Part shown: positions 1 to 7,527 of the stretch, one piece after another
How positions within the stretch are numbered: position 1 is the stretch's first letter
Layout of the letters: each line of letters opens with the position of its first letter
Assembly (NCBI GenBank): GCA_002296055.1
Contig: DBHE01000171.1
Coordinates: 1-9,455, forward strand
Direction of reading: 5' to 3'
Source: Pseudomonadaceae bacterium UBA836
Lineage (GTDB): Bacteria > Pseudomonadota > Gammaproteobacteria > Pseudomonadales > Pseudomonadaceae
Length of the DNA stretch: 9,455 nucleotides
Made by a program: the position numbers and the translations under genes
The notes under the pieces: model-generated
What the model was told of the DNA's origin: nothing
Seen by the model: only the letters and a program-made list of their open reading frames with translations
Database searches by the model: none

Positions 1-767
1 GTGAAAACCAGGCGACCGTTGACCGCAATCAGGCTGTCGAGCAGGGCTTCCTTTTCCTCGATCAAGGTTTCCGGGAAACGGTCGTAACCCATGGTGATTG
101 GCAGGTGTACCCAGGGCGCGCCCGGGATCAGATCGCCGGGAAAGACGACCGGGCCCTCGGGCATGTCGATGATCGGGATCATCAGCCCCGGTGTGTGGCC
201 GTCGCTGAAGCGTAGACGCCAGTCCGGGCCCAGGGTGTTGGACTTTTTGCCGTCTTCGACCAACTCCAGACGACCGCTTTCTTCCAGCAAGGTCAGTAAC
301 TCGGGAATGAACGAGGCCTGGTCGCGCGGATGCGGACGGCGGGCCCGTTGCCAGTGGCGCAGGCCGGTGACGAAGGTGGCGTTGGGAAACAGCAGCTGCG
401 CAGGCTGGCCCTCTTGCCAGGCGCTGAGCAGGCCGCCAGCGTGGTCAAAGTGCAGGTGGGTTAACACCACCACGTCGATGTCGGCGTCGGTCAGGCCAAT
501 CTCGGCCAGGCTGTCGAGCAGGACGTGGCGGTCTTCGACCACTCCGTAGCGGGATTTCAGGTTGGGGGCGAAGAAGGCGCCGATGCCGGTTTCAACCAGA
601 ATGTTGCGGCCATCTTCCTGCACCAGCATGGCTCGGCAGCTCAGCGCGATTCGGTTCTGTTCATCGGCGTCGACCCAGCGGGACCAGAGGGCCTTGGGGG
701 CATTGCCGAACATGGCGCCGCCATCCAGGCGTTGGCTGTTGCCTTCCAGCGTGGTGATTGTGCGCAT
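1..767 (-). CDS. MBL-fold metallo-hydrolase (3' end off window)
   Basis: A zinc- or other metal-dependent hydrolase of the metallo-beta-lactamase superfamily, probably cytoplasmic because no signal peptide is seen. The frame is open from an ATG at 767 to the left edge, giving 255 whole codons starting [12 protein letters not shown]. The hallmark HxHxDH motif is present as [10 protein letters not shown] (H104, H106, D108, H109). It is followed by the SDGHTPG motif (H191) and the FPGDLIP motif (D212). The visible part ends in LVFT, where family members usually continue with a His-Asp pair that supplies the last metal ligand, so that ligand lies just outside the window. An AGGAA ribosome site about 10 bases upstream supports the start. 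A strong hairpin terminator lies only about 31 bases upstream, so the gene may rely on read-through or on a promoter overlapping the hairpin. The family includes lactonases, thioesterase-like and other esterase-type enzymes; the substrate cannot be told. Confidence 0.9.
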   Translation of the reverse strand, partial: MRTITTLEGNSQRLDGGAMFGNAPKALWSRWVDADEQNRIALSCRAMLVQEDGRNILVETGIGAFFAPNLKSRYGVVEDRHVLLDSLAEIGLTDADIDVVVLTHLHFDHAGGLLSAWQEGQPAQLLFPNATFVTGLRHWQRARRPHPRDQASFIPELLTLLEESGRLELVEDGKKSNTLGPDWRLRFSDGHTPGLMIPIIDMPEGPVVFPGDLIPGAPWVHLPITMGYDRFPETLIEEKEALLDSLIAVNGRLVF

Positions 768-798
768 GGCTGATCGTTCCTGTGTTGGGTGTTTACGC

Positions 799-827
799 AA
801 AAAGGCGGCGCAGTGGCCGCCTTTTTT
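799..827. terminator. Bidirectional rho-independent terminator
   Basis: An 11-bp perfect stem pairs 799-809 with 816-826 around a 6-base loop. The GC core (GGCGGC/GCCGCC) is flanked by an A-run on the left and a T-run on the right. Each strand therefore gives a GC stem followed by U residues. It sits 9 bases after the porin stop codon and should end the ligase-permease-porin transcript, which runs leftwards. The run on the other strand could stop transcription entering from the left. Confidence 0.85.
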
Positions 828-835
828 GAAAAGGA

Positions 836-2074
836 TCAAAGGCTGAAGGTGTAGCCGATGATCACGCGGTTCTCGTCGATGTCGCTGCCGAAGGTGCTGC
901 GGTAGGTCGCATTGCGCCAGTGCAGTGACAGGTTCTGCAGCGGGCCGCTCTGCACCGTATAGATCACGTCACTGTTGCGTTCCCACTCGTGGTGACGACT
1001 ATTGGCGACTTCGATATTGCTGCCATGGGTGTAGCGATTCATCAGCTTGAGGCCGGGCAGGCCCAACTCGGCAAAACTGAAGTCGTGGCGTAGCTGCCAG
1101 CTGCGCTCATCGCGGTTGGCAAAGTCGTTGACCTGCACCAAATGCGTGAGGAAGGGGTCGGTGCCGCTCAGGTAGGCAAAGCCGGTGTGGCCTTCCATCT
1201 GCTGATAGCTGCTGGTGAACTTGTGCATGCCTGCTTGCCACGACAGGGTGGCGCTGCTCATGCGGTTGTCGATGTTGCTGCGGCCTGCGTCGTTGCTGTC
1301 GGCAAAACGCAGGTTCAGCGCCAGCGTGCCGGCGCCCAGCGGCTGGCTGTGGTTGAGCACCAGATAGTGCTGGCGGTAGATCGACTGCAGCTCGCCGTAG
1401 TGATAGCTGAGCTTGGTCGCGTCGCTGACAGCCCAAGTGGCGCCGGCAAAGTCGAAAGCGTCGCTATCCTGCTTGCCGGTCACTACCACGTTGCGGGCGC
1501 CGCCCTGTACCGGACGCATGTCCTGATAGTCGGATGAGTCGCGCAGGTTGATGGCATCAAAGCGGCCCAGTTCAAGCTGCAGGTTGTCGCTGCCCTGTGC
1601 CTGCAACCAGCCGCCGCGGAAGCTTTGCGGCAGCAGGCGGCTGTCGTTGTGCATGGCGACCGGCAGTGAGGGAATCAGGGTGCCGACGCGCAGCACGTGC
1701 TCATCCAGCTTGAGCTTGGCGGTCAGGCCTAGCTCGCTGTATTCGTCCATGGCGCGGTTCTCACTGGTGTTGCGCTTGAGAATCCCGGTGCCACTGCGGT
1801 CCGGGCTGGAGTCGAGCTTAATGCCGAGCAGGCCGATGGCATCCAGACCAAAGCCGAGACGGCCCTCGGTATAACCGGACTGCCAGTAGGCGCGCACGCC
1901 CTGGGCCCATTCATCGGCCTTGCTCTGGGCCGCGCCGCTCTGGCGAAAGTCGCGGTTGAAGTAAAAGTTACGCAGCTCGATGCGGCTCTCGGCGTCATCG
2001 ACAAAGGCAGCGCTGGCCGGAGCCGCCATCAGGGCGGCAAGGGCGGTCAGCAGACAGGTTTGGCTCTTTTTCAT
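836..2074 (-). CDS. OprD-family outer-membrane porin
   Basis: A 412-residue precursor of an OprD-type beta-barrel channel, the family pseudomonads use for selective uptake of amino acids, aromatic acids and other small carboxylates. Residues 1-22 form a clear Sec signal peptide (MKK, a hydrophobic stretch, then APASA), with cleavage expected after Ala22 or Ala23. The mature N-terminus carries the family-typical segment [11 protein letters not shown] (residues 35-45). The rest alternates polar and hydrophobic residues with many aromatics, as expected for barrel strands (for example [38 protein letters not shown]). The last residue is Leu rather than the Phe common in outer-membrane proteins. 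Length is at the short end for the family. It starts 26 bases after the permease stop, with a modest AAGAGA ribosome site, so it is probably the last gene of the ligase-permease-porin operon. The substrate is inferred only from context: an organic acid later activated by the neighbouring ligase. Confidence 0.93.
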   Translation of the reverse strand: MKKSQTCLLTALAALMAAPASAAFVDDAESRIELRNFYFNRDFRQSGAAQSKADEWAQGVRAYWQSGYTEGRLGFGLDAIGLLGIKLDSSPDRSGTGILKRNTSENRAMDEYSELGLTAKLKLDEHVLRVGTLIPSLPVAMHNDSRLLPQSFRGGWLQAQGSDNLQLELGRFDAINLRDSSDYQDMRPVQGGARNVVVTGKQDSDAFDFAGATWAVSDATKLSYHYGELQSIYRQHYLVLNHSQPLGAGTLALNLRFADSNDAGRSNIDNRMSSATLSWQAGMHKFTSSYQQMEGHTGFAYLSGTDPFLTHLVQVNDFANRDERSWQLRHDFSFAELGLPGLKLMNRYTHGSNIEVANSRHHEWERNSDVIYTVQSGPLQNLSLHWRNATYRSTFGSDIDENRVIIGYTFSL

Positions 2075-2100
2075 TGTTGGGAGTCTCTTGTTTTTATTGG

Positions 2101-3477
2101 TCAGTCAATGGTTTCGGCGTCGGTTTTCTGTTCCGGATGGGCGCTGCGGAAGCTCAACAGGTGAGTGCGCTCAATCAGCAGGTACAGCACCGCGCCGGTC
2201 GCCAGGCCCCAGCCTGCGCCGTAGACCGCGAGCACCACGCCCATGGTGCCTGCCACGCCGCGCTCGGCGTTGTTGCTCAACTGTTCAAAGCCGACCATCA
2301 GACAGATGTAACCGGTCAGTACCAGGGTCAGCGACAGCGCAATCGGCAGCACCGGCTGGAAGAAACTCACCAGCGGCAGCATGAACAGGGCGATGAAACC
2401 GGTGATCCAGAAGGTGCCGGCACCGCTGTAGATCGAGTCCATCGCCTTGCGGCCGTACTTGTAGCGCTCGGCCATGGTCGCGGCGACAGCGGTCCAGATT
2501 GGGCCGGCCAGGCCGGGGTAGGGAGCAAAGAGCGCGTGCAGGGCGTTGCGGATAGCGGTGATTAGGTGCACGCGGTCGATGTTGTTTTCGATCACTTCGT
2601 CCGGGCGCAGCTCATCGGCGCGTTGCATCAGTGACTGACCGACGATGATGTCGCCAAAGGCAATGATGTAGGCAATCACCGCGGTGGGCACGGCCAGCAT
2701 GAAGACTTTTGCTTCTGGAATGCCGACGGTGAACGGCAGGTAGTTCCACATCTCGCCGAAGGCCGGCGAGGTGATGCCCCAGCGTACGTCTGGCATTTTA
2801 TATTCGCCAACGGCAATACCGACGACAATGGCGATCAGCATGCCCGGCACCATGCCGTAGTTGACGATCTTGCGCATCAGCGGCAGGCGGTCGGTCAGAC
2901 CTTTGAACGAGGCCGAGAACATCAGATACAGGCAGATCAGGGTGCCGAGGGTCAGCGAGATCGGGGTGTTGGCCAGACGACCGCCCGCGGAAATCTCACC
3001 CATCAGCGCGGCGATACCGGCGCCGATGATGATGCCGCCCTTCATCGAATTGGGCACGATGCGCACCATGGCGCTGCCGAGGCGGGTGATGCCGAGCACG
3101 AAGAAGATCAGGCAAACCAGCAGCTGCAACGCGAACAGCGCCTGAATGGCCTGCGGGCCTGGCTCAAAGTCGCCGAGAAACAGCAGCACCACCGGAATCG
3201 CCGGGGTAATCCAGCCCGGCACCATGGGCACGCCGAGCAGCGCGGGCAGCATGAAACCCACACCACAGACGACAACATAAGCCAGCGCGACGTCGTAGGG
3301 CAGGCCGAGGTATTTCTCCAGCAAGGGGATCATGCCGAGGCTGACCACAAACATGATCAGCGCCTGCAGCATCTCGGCGGTTTCCCATCGATAGTGCACA
3401 AAGGGCAGTCGAATCTTGAATGGGCCGCACGCCCAGAACGGTTGTTCAGCGCCATCGGCGCGTTTGAAAATATGCAT
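2101..3477 (-). CDS. NCS2/SLC23-like (xanthine-uracil type) permease
   Basis: A 458-residue inner-membrane protein with about twelve hydrophobic segments from residue 38 onward, preceded by a polar N-terminal stretch containing WACGPFKIRLPF. It resembles the nucleobase/ascorbate transporter (NCS2, SLC23) group, which moves substrate in symport with protons or sodium. Supporting features are a Gly/Pro-rich early helix region (PGWITPAIPVVLLFLG), a central helix with FGDIIVGQSLMQR, and the later NALHALFAPYPGLAGPIWT segment, where family members have a conserved Gly-containing substrate and cation region. The start has a GGAG ribosome site six bases upstream. It lies between a CoA ligase and an OprD porin, so a weak-acid substrate is more likely than a nucleobase; this is inference. 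The assignment to NCS2 rather than a sister family of the same fold, such as the benzoate BenE group, is by eye and moderately secure. Confidence 0.75.
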   Translation of the reverse strand: MHIFKRADGAEQPFWACGPFKIRLPFVHYRWETAEMLQALIMFVVSLGMIPLLEKYLGLPYDVALAYVVVCGVGFMLPALLGVPMVPGWITPAIPVVLLFLGDFEPGPQAIQALFALQLLVCLIFFVLGITRLGSAMVRIVPNSMKGGIIIGAGIAALMGEISAGGRLANTPISLTLGTLICLYLMFSASFKGLTDRLPLMRKIVNYGMVPGMLIAIVVGIAVGEYKMPDVRWGITSPAFGEMWNYLPFTVGIPEAKVFMLAVPTAVIAYIIAFGDIIVGQSLMQRADELRPDEVIENNIDRVHLITAIRNALHALFAPYPGLAGPIWTAVAATMAERYKYGRKAMDSIYSGAGTFWITGFIALFMLPLVSFFQPVLPIALSLTLVLTGYICLMVGFEQLSNNAERGVAGTMGVVLAVYGAGWGLATGAVLYLLIERTHLLSFRSAHPEQKTDAETID

Positions 3478-3633
3478 GAGTAGCTCCGCCAGCCGGGCAA
3501 GACCGGGCTGCTTGTTGTTTTTGTGAAACGGCTTTTTTATGGCTGGGCGTTACCGTGCGCTCACCAGCCACCCCCGCGCGCAGGGCACGGAGGTCGCAGT
3601 GATTGCAGGATTAGCCCAGGGTTGTACTGACGA
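3478..3633 (-). other. Intercistronic gap with interleaved complementary arms
   Basis: These 156 bases separate the ligase stop from the permease start, far more than the other gaps in this operon. No convincing ORF is present. Two 6-bp complementary pairs interleave: GGCTGG (3541-3546) with CCAGCC (3564-3569), and CCGTGC (3553-3558) with GCACGG (3585-3590). They could form alternative hairpins or a pseudoknot in the minus-strand transcript. There is no U-run after them, so they do not form a simple terminator. No clear internal promoter was found. Confidence 0.35.
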
Positions 3634-5253
3634 TCAGAGCGCCTTGGCCCAGTCTCGCAGGACGAACTTCTGGATCTTGCCGGTCGAGGTTTTCGGCAAT
3701 TCGGTGAAGATCACCGTCTTGGGAACCTTGAACCCGGCAAGGTGCTGGCGGCAGAAGGCGATGATGTCTTCGTGGCTGACATCATGGTCGCGGCGCCGGG
3801 TAACGAAAGCGCAGGGCGTTTCGCCCCACTTCTCGTCGGGGCGGGCGACGACCGCGGCTTCCATAACCGCCGGGTGTTTGTAGAGTGTGTCTTCGACTTC
3901 AATGGTGGAGATGTTCTCGCCACCGGAAATGATGATGTCTTTCAGGCGATCCTTGATCTGCACGTAACCGTTGGGGTGGCAGACGGCGAGGTCGCCGGTG
4001 TGGAACCAGCCGCCGGAAAAGGCTTCGGCTGTGGCTTCCGGGTTTTTCAGATAGCCCTTCATCACGGTGTTACCGCGCATGAAAATCTCGCCAATGGTCT
4101 TGCCGTCTTTCGGCACCGGCTTGAGGGTGTCGGGGTTGGCGACCATCACGCCTTCAAGGGTGGTGTAGCGCACACCTTGGTGGGATTTGAGCTCGGCGCG
4201 CTCGTCCAGTGTCAGCTCATCCCACTCGCTGTGCCAGGCGCAGACGGTGACCGGGCCATAGACTTCGGTCAGGCCATAGGTGTGGGTGATCTGGATGCCC
4301 ATGTTCTCGACCGCGCCAATCACTTTGGCTGGCGGCGCGGCGCCGGCAACCATTGCCTTGACCGGGTGATCGATGGCCGCCTTGGCTGAGTCCGGCATGC
4401 TCGCCAGCGCGTTTAGCACGATGGGCGCGCCGCACAAGTGGGTGACGCGGTGTTCGTGGATCAGGTGCAGGATCTTCTGCGGGTCGACGCGGCGCAGGAA
4501 TACGTGCACACCTGCCATTGCGGTGATGGTCCAGGGGTAACACCAGCCGTTGCAGTGGAACATGGGCAGTGTCCACAGATAGACCGGGTGCATGCCGATG
4601 CCCCAGGTCATCTGGTTGCCGATGGCGTTGAGGTAGGCGCCACGGTGGTGGTAGATCACGCCCTTCGGGTTGCCGGTGGTGCCGGATGTATAGTTCAAGG
4701 TAATGGTTTGCCACTCGTCATCGGGCCAGTGCCATTCGAATTCAGGGTCGCCTTCGGCAAGAAAGGCCTCGTAGTCGAGATCGCTCAGGGCTTCGCCTTC
4801 GCCGTATTCGGGGTCGTCGACATCGACAACCAGGATCGGGCGCTTAATCAGCTCCAGCGCCTCACGGATGACATCGTGGAACTCGCGGTCGGTAATCAGC
4901 ACGCGGGCTTCGCCATGATCGAGCATGAAGGCGATGGCTTCGGCGTCCAGGCGCACGTTGAGGGTGTTGAGCACTGCGCCGATCATGGGTACACCAAAGT
5001 GGCATTCCAGCATGGCCGGAATATTCGGCAACATGGCGGCAACGGTATCGCCTTGGCGAATCCCCCGGCCATGCAGCGCAGAGGCCAGGCGACGGCAGCG
5101 CTGGTAGGTTTCCTGCCAGTTGCGGCGCAAGCTGCCGTGGATAACGGCGGGGTAGTTGGGGTAGACCGCGGCGGTGCGCTCGATGAATGACAGTGGCGAG
5201 AGGGCCATGTGATTGACGGCGGCCGGTGCAAGGCCTTCCTGATAGATGCTCAT
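3634..5253 (-). CDS. AMP-binding acyl-CoA synthetase
   Basis: A 539-residue ATP-dependent carboxylate:CoA ligase of the adenylate-forming superfamily. It makes an acyl-AMP and then the acyl-CoA thioester, in the cytoplasm. Visible motifs in order: the phosphate-binding YTSGTTGNPKG (188-198, K197), MFHCNGW, THTYGLTEVYGP (E330), GGWFHTGD (D421), KDRLKDIIISGGENIS, and the C-terminal PKTSTGKIQK with the catalytic lysine K526. The full domain set is intact and the length is normal. The overall look fits the medium-chain and methylmercaptopropionate (DmdB/AlkK-like) ligase branch, so likely substrates are short to medium, possibly branched or sulfur-containing acids, but sequence alone does not decide. 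The start is supported by an AAGAAGG ribosome site eight bases upstream. It is the first gene of the leftward operon and is divergent from the sensor kinase. From memory, P. aeruginosa has a similar arrangement (an AMP-binding enzyme next to the BfiS/BfiR kinase-regulator pair); this was not checked. Confidence 0.93.
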   Translation of the reverse strand: MSIYQEGLAPAAVNHMALSPLSFIERTAAVYPNYPAVIHGSLRRNWQETYQRCRRLASALHGRGIRQGDTVAAMLPNIPAMLECHFGVPMIGAVLNTLNVRLDAEAIAFMLDHGEARVLITDREFHDVIREALELIKRPILVVDVDDPEYGEGEALSDLDYEAFLAEGDPEFEWHWPDDEWQTITLNYTSGTTGNPKGVIYHHRGAYLNAIGNQMTWGIGMHPVYLWTLPMFHCNGWCYPWTITAMAGVHVFLRRVDPQKILHLIHEHRVTHLCGAPIVLNALASMPDSAKAAIDHPVKAMVAGAAPPAKVIGAVENMGIQITHTYGLTEVYGPVTVCAWHSEWDELTLDERAELKSHQGVRYTTLEGVMVANPDTLKPVPKDGKTIGEIFMRGNTVMKGYLKNPEATAEAFSGGWFHTGDLAVCHPNGYVQIKDRLKDIIISGGENISTIEVEDTLYKHPAVMEAAVVARPDEKWGETPCAFVTRRRDHDVSHEDIIAFCRQHLAGFKVPKTVIFTELPKTSTGKIQKFVLRDWAKAL

Positions 5254-5425
5254 GACGAATACCTTCTTGTAGTTATGCGTGGCACCGTTGCGAGTCGGTG
5301 CTTTGGCTGCTGCTGGCCGGTCCAGGCAAGGTCGGCGTATTCTGTTCGGGGTATTTTATATATTGTTTTGTCTGAATATGGAATATGCACCAAGGTATTA
5401 TGGTGTAATTACTATATGGTGATTG
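5254..5425. promoter_or_regulatory. Divergent promoter region between ligase operon and sensor kinase
   Basis: A 172-base gap with an unusually AT-rich core (about 5340-5420) in a GC-rich neighbourhood, as expected for two back-to-back promoters. For the leftward ligase operon a candidate -10 is TATAAA (minus strand, 5355-5360), with a poor -35, TTCCAT, 17 bases away (5378-5383); such a weak -35 fits an activator-dependent promoter. For the rightward kinase a candidate -10 is TATTAT (5396-5401), with no good -35. Between these lie a tandem GAATATG repeat (5374-5387) and an imperfect dyad, TGCACC-N10-GGTGTA (5386-5407). The dyad centre would be near -48 of the ligase promoter and over the kinase -10, so one protein could activate the ligase operon and damp its own gene. 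All promoter calls are by eye. Confidence 0.5.
5374..5387. repeat. Tandem GAATATG direct repeat
   Basis: Two perfect, directly abutting copies of GAATATG occupy 5374-5380 and 5381-5387, overlapping the candidate -35 of the ligase promoter. The repeat is directly visible; a role as a regulator-binding site is inference. Confidence 0.6.
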
Positions 5426-6862
5426 ATGAGTGATCTACTGCCAACGCTGCATGGTTTGCTGCAGTCCGACCCCTTGCCGATGATGTTGGTGGATGCCAGC
5501 GGCCAACCCATGTTTCGTAACCGCGCCTTGTTGGCACTGGCTACGGACACTCAGGGGCTGGCTGCCTGGTTGCCGCACAATCATGCTGAGCTGGTGGCAG
5601 CGGCCGCCCAGCAACGCCGGGCCATTGAGGATGTGCACAATCGTTGTGGCGAGCGCCACCTGCTGTGGAGCTACATTCCGCTGGTCGAGACGGCGCAGGT
5701 CTGGGTACGCGGGCGCGATGCGACGCGCTGGTTGCAGCACCAGCAGGAAGCGACCGTGGCGCGCCGGCTCTATCACCTGATTATCGAGAACACCACTGAC
5801 CTGATTTCTCGCCACCGCCCGGATGGCCGTTTTATTGATGCTTCGCCGGCTTCCTGGAACCTGCTCGGCGTCTGGCCAGAACAATTGCGCGGCGAGCGAT
5901 TGGACAGCCTGTTTCATCCGCAGGAGCGCGAGGCCCTGCAGACGCGTTTTCGCAGTGCGCTGGAGCAGGATGGCTATCTCACCTACAGCTATCGTATCCG
6001 CCACGCCAGCGGCGAGTATCGCTGGTTTGAAACCGCCAGCCGCGCCATTCGCGAGACCTACACCGGCGAGGTGGTCGAGGTCATCAGTGTGTCCCGCGAT
6101 ATCACCGAGCGCCTGCAGAGCGAAGAGCACAACCGTCGCCTGCAGGACGAATTGGCCCACGCTGCGCGTTTGGCTACGCTGGGCGAGTTGGCGTCCGGCA
6201 TTGCCCATGAGCTGAACCAGCCGTTGGCGGCGATCCTTAATTACGCTGGCGCCAGCCAACGCTATCTGACCCAGCTGGGTAGCAGTGAACCAGAGGCAGA
6301 GCGGGTTGAGCACGGCCTGGCGCGTATCAGTGAGCAGGCCGAGCACGCTGCCTCGGTGATTCGGCGTTTGCGCGGGTTTTTGCGCAAGGGCACGCGGCGG
6401 CTGCAGCAGGTCGACGCAGCGGCCTTGGCGCACGAAGCGGTTGGCCTGTGCGCCTGGGAGGCATCGCAGCATCAGGTGCAGATCATCGAGCAAGCTGATG
6501 CCGGTTTGCCCAAACTGCAGGTTGACCCGATTCTGCTGCAGCAGGTGCTGCTGAACCTGCTGCGCAACGCCATTGATGCCAACCGAGAGCATCATCCGGA
6601 GCAAGCCTCGCAGGTGCAGCTGCGCATCGTGGCGCTGGACGGGCAGCTTTGCATCGACGTGATCGATCAGGGGGCTGGCGTCAGCGCTGAGGCCCGCGAG
6701 CACCTTTTTGTGCCGTTTTACACCAGCAAGGCCGACGGCCTGGGCTTGGGGCTGTCCATGAGTCAGGGTATCGTAGAGGGCTTTGGTGGGAGCCTTGATG
6801 CGCTGCCTGCCGAGTCCGGCGGCCTCTGTCTGAGGTGTTTGCTGCCAGCTGCGTCAAACTAA
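5426..6862 (+). CDS. Soluble PAS-domain sensor histidine kinase
   Basis: A 478-residue cytoplasmic histidine kinase without membrane segments or signal peptide. Residues 1 to about 105 look like a degenerate PAS-like input region (PLPMMLVDASGQPMFRNRALL). A second, clearer PAS/PAC module spans about 113-232 (IIENTTDLISRHRPDGRFIDASPA to VISVSRDITERL). A short helical linker leads to the dimerisation/phosphoacceptor domain, LGELASGIAHELNQPLAAI, with phosphorylatable H261. The ATPase domain shows the N box (NLLRNAIDA, N381), G1 (DQGAGV, D414) and G2 (DGLGLGLS, about 437-444). The H-box style matches FixL, StyS and TodS-type kinases. ATG at 5426 is preferred over the in-frame TTG just before it. 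The ribosome site is weak, which may keep expression low. The response regulator follows after eight bases, so the two are co-transcribed partners. Lack of membrane helices suggests an internal signal, perhaps the imported acid or its CoA ester (inference). Confidence 0.92.
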   Translation: MSDLLPTLHGLLQSDPLPMMLVDASGQPMFRNRALLALATDTQGLAAWLPHNHAELVAAAAQQRRAIEDVHNRCGERHLLWSYIPLVETAQVWVRGRDATRWLQHQQEATVARRLYHLIIENTTDLISRHRPDGRFIDASPASWNLLGVWPEQLRGERLDSLFHPQEREALQTRFRSALEQDGYLTYSYRIRHASGEYRWFETASRAIRETYTGEVVEVISVSRDITERLQSEEHNRRLQDELAHAARLATLGELASGIAHELNQPLAAILNYAGASQRYLTQLGSSEPEAERVEHGLARISEQAEHAASVIRRLRGFLRKGTRRLQQVDAAALAHEAVGLCAWEASQHQVQIIEQADAGLPKLQVDPILLQQVLLNLLRNAIDANREHHPEQASQVQLRIVALDGQLCIDVIDQGAGVSAEAREHLFVPFYTSKADGLGLGLSMSQGIVEGFGGSLDALPAESGGLCLRCLLPAASN

Positions 6863-6870
6863 GGGATTCA
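6861..6870 (+). promoter_or_regulatory. Ribosome-binding site of the response regulator
   Basis: AAGGG begins inside the TAA stop of the kinase and lies about six bases before ATG 6871. This supports that start over the upstream GTG and suggests translational coupling of the kinase-regulator pair. Confidence 0.7.
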
Positions 6871-7527
6871 ATGCCAGAACACTTACAACAACTGGTCTAT
6901 GTGGTCGATGACGATCAGGGCATGCTGGACTCAACCGTCTGGTTGTTCGAGTCCATGGGCCTTAAGGCGCTGCCGTTTACCAGCGGTCAGGCCTTTCTCG
7001 ACGCCTGTGACCCGACCGCAGCAGCGTGTGTGCTGCTGGATGTGCGCATGCCCGGCATGGGCGGCCTGGCGGTGCAGGATGCCATGCGTGAACGTGGTAT
7101 CGGCCTGCCGGTGATCTTTGTCAGCGCCCACGCGGATGTGCCTATTGTGGTGCGCGCCTTCCGCGGCGGTGCCGTGGACTTTATCGAAAAGCCCTATAAC
7201 GAGCAGCTACTGCTCGATAGCGTGCAGCGCGCACTGAGTCAGAGGCCGACGCTGGCGCCGCCGCAAGCGGTGGAGGTTGAAGCACGCCTGGCGCGCCTCA
7301 CCCCGCGCGAGCAGGATATCGTGCTACCGTTGGTGCAGGGATTCAGCAATCGGGAGATTGCCGAGCAGCTAGGAGTCAGTGTCAAAACCGTTGATCTGTA
7401 CCGCTCGCGTGTCATGAAGCGTATGCAGGCAGATAGCCTGCCGGCGCTGGTGGGCATGCTGATTGGCGTGGGCAGGGTTGACCCTTTTAGCTTGCAGGCT
7501 CTTCAGGAGGTGTCACAGGGGGCGTGA
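6871..7527 (+). CDS. FixJ/NarL-type response regulator
   Basis: A 218-residue DNA-binding response regulator. The receiver domain (about 8-122) has the acidic cluster D13-D15, phosphoacceptor D57 (VLLDVRMPGMGG), switch residue S85 (FVSAHAD) and K107 (DFIEKPYN), so it should be phosphorylated by the adjacent kinase. A LuxR/FixJ helix-turn-helix follows at about 143-190 (LTPREQDIVLPLVQGFSNREIAEQLGVSVKTVDLYRSRVMKRM). ATG at 6871 was chosen because AAGG at 6861-6864, overlapping the kinase stop codon, is six bases upstream. A GTG at 6835 in the same frame would overlap the kinase and add residues not seen in this family. The start is eight bases after the kinase stop, so translation is probably coupled. 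Its likely target is the divergent ligase-permease-porin operon; a role on the next gene downstream is possible. The family includes StyR, TodT and BfiR-like regulators, but no specific name is justified. Confidence 0.93.
   Translation: MPEHLQQLVYVVDDDQGMLDSTVWLFESMGLKALPFTSGQAFLDACDPTAAACVLLDVRMPGMGGLAVQDAMRERGIGLPVIFVSAHADVPIVVRAFRGGAVDFIEKPYNEQLLLDSVQRALSQRPTLAPPQAVEVEARLARLTPREQDIVLPLVQGFSNREIAEQLGVSVKTVDLYRSRVMKRMQADSLPALVGMLIGVGRVDPFSLQALQEVSQGA

Noticed and set aside
4438..5190. 250-codon open frame antisense to the acyl-CoA synthetase
   Set aside because: It is opposite conserved ligase motifs and reads as a Val/Gly/His-rich mirror frame without domain features.
5279..5292. TGGCACCGTTGCG resembling a sigma-54 promoter
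   Set aside because: The GG and GC elements are only 7 bases apart, whereas sigma-54 promoters need 10.
5435..6703. 422-codon open frame antisense to the histidine kinase
   Set aside because: It lies wholly opposite a gene with a full set of kinase motifs, its translation shows no recognisable domain, and long antisense frames are common in GC-rich DNA.
6835..6870. Upstream GTG start for the response regulator
   Set aside because: It would overlap the kinase end and lacks a ribosome site; ATG 6871 has one and gives the normal family N-terminus.
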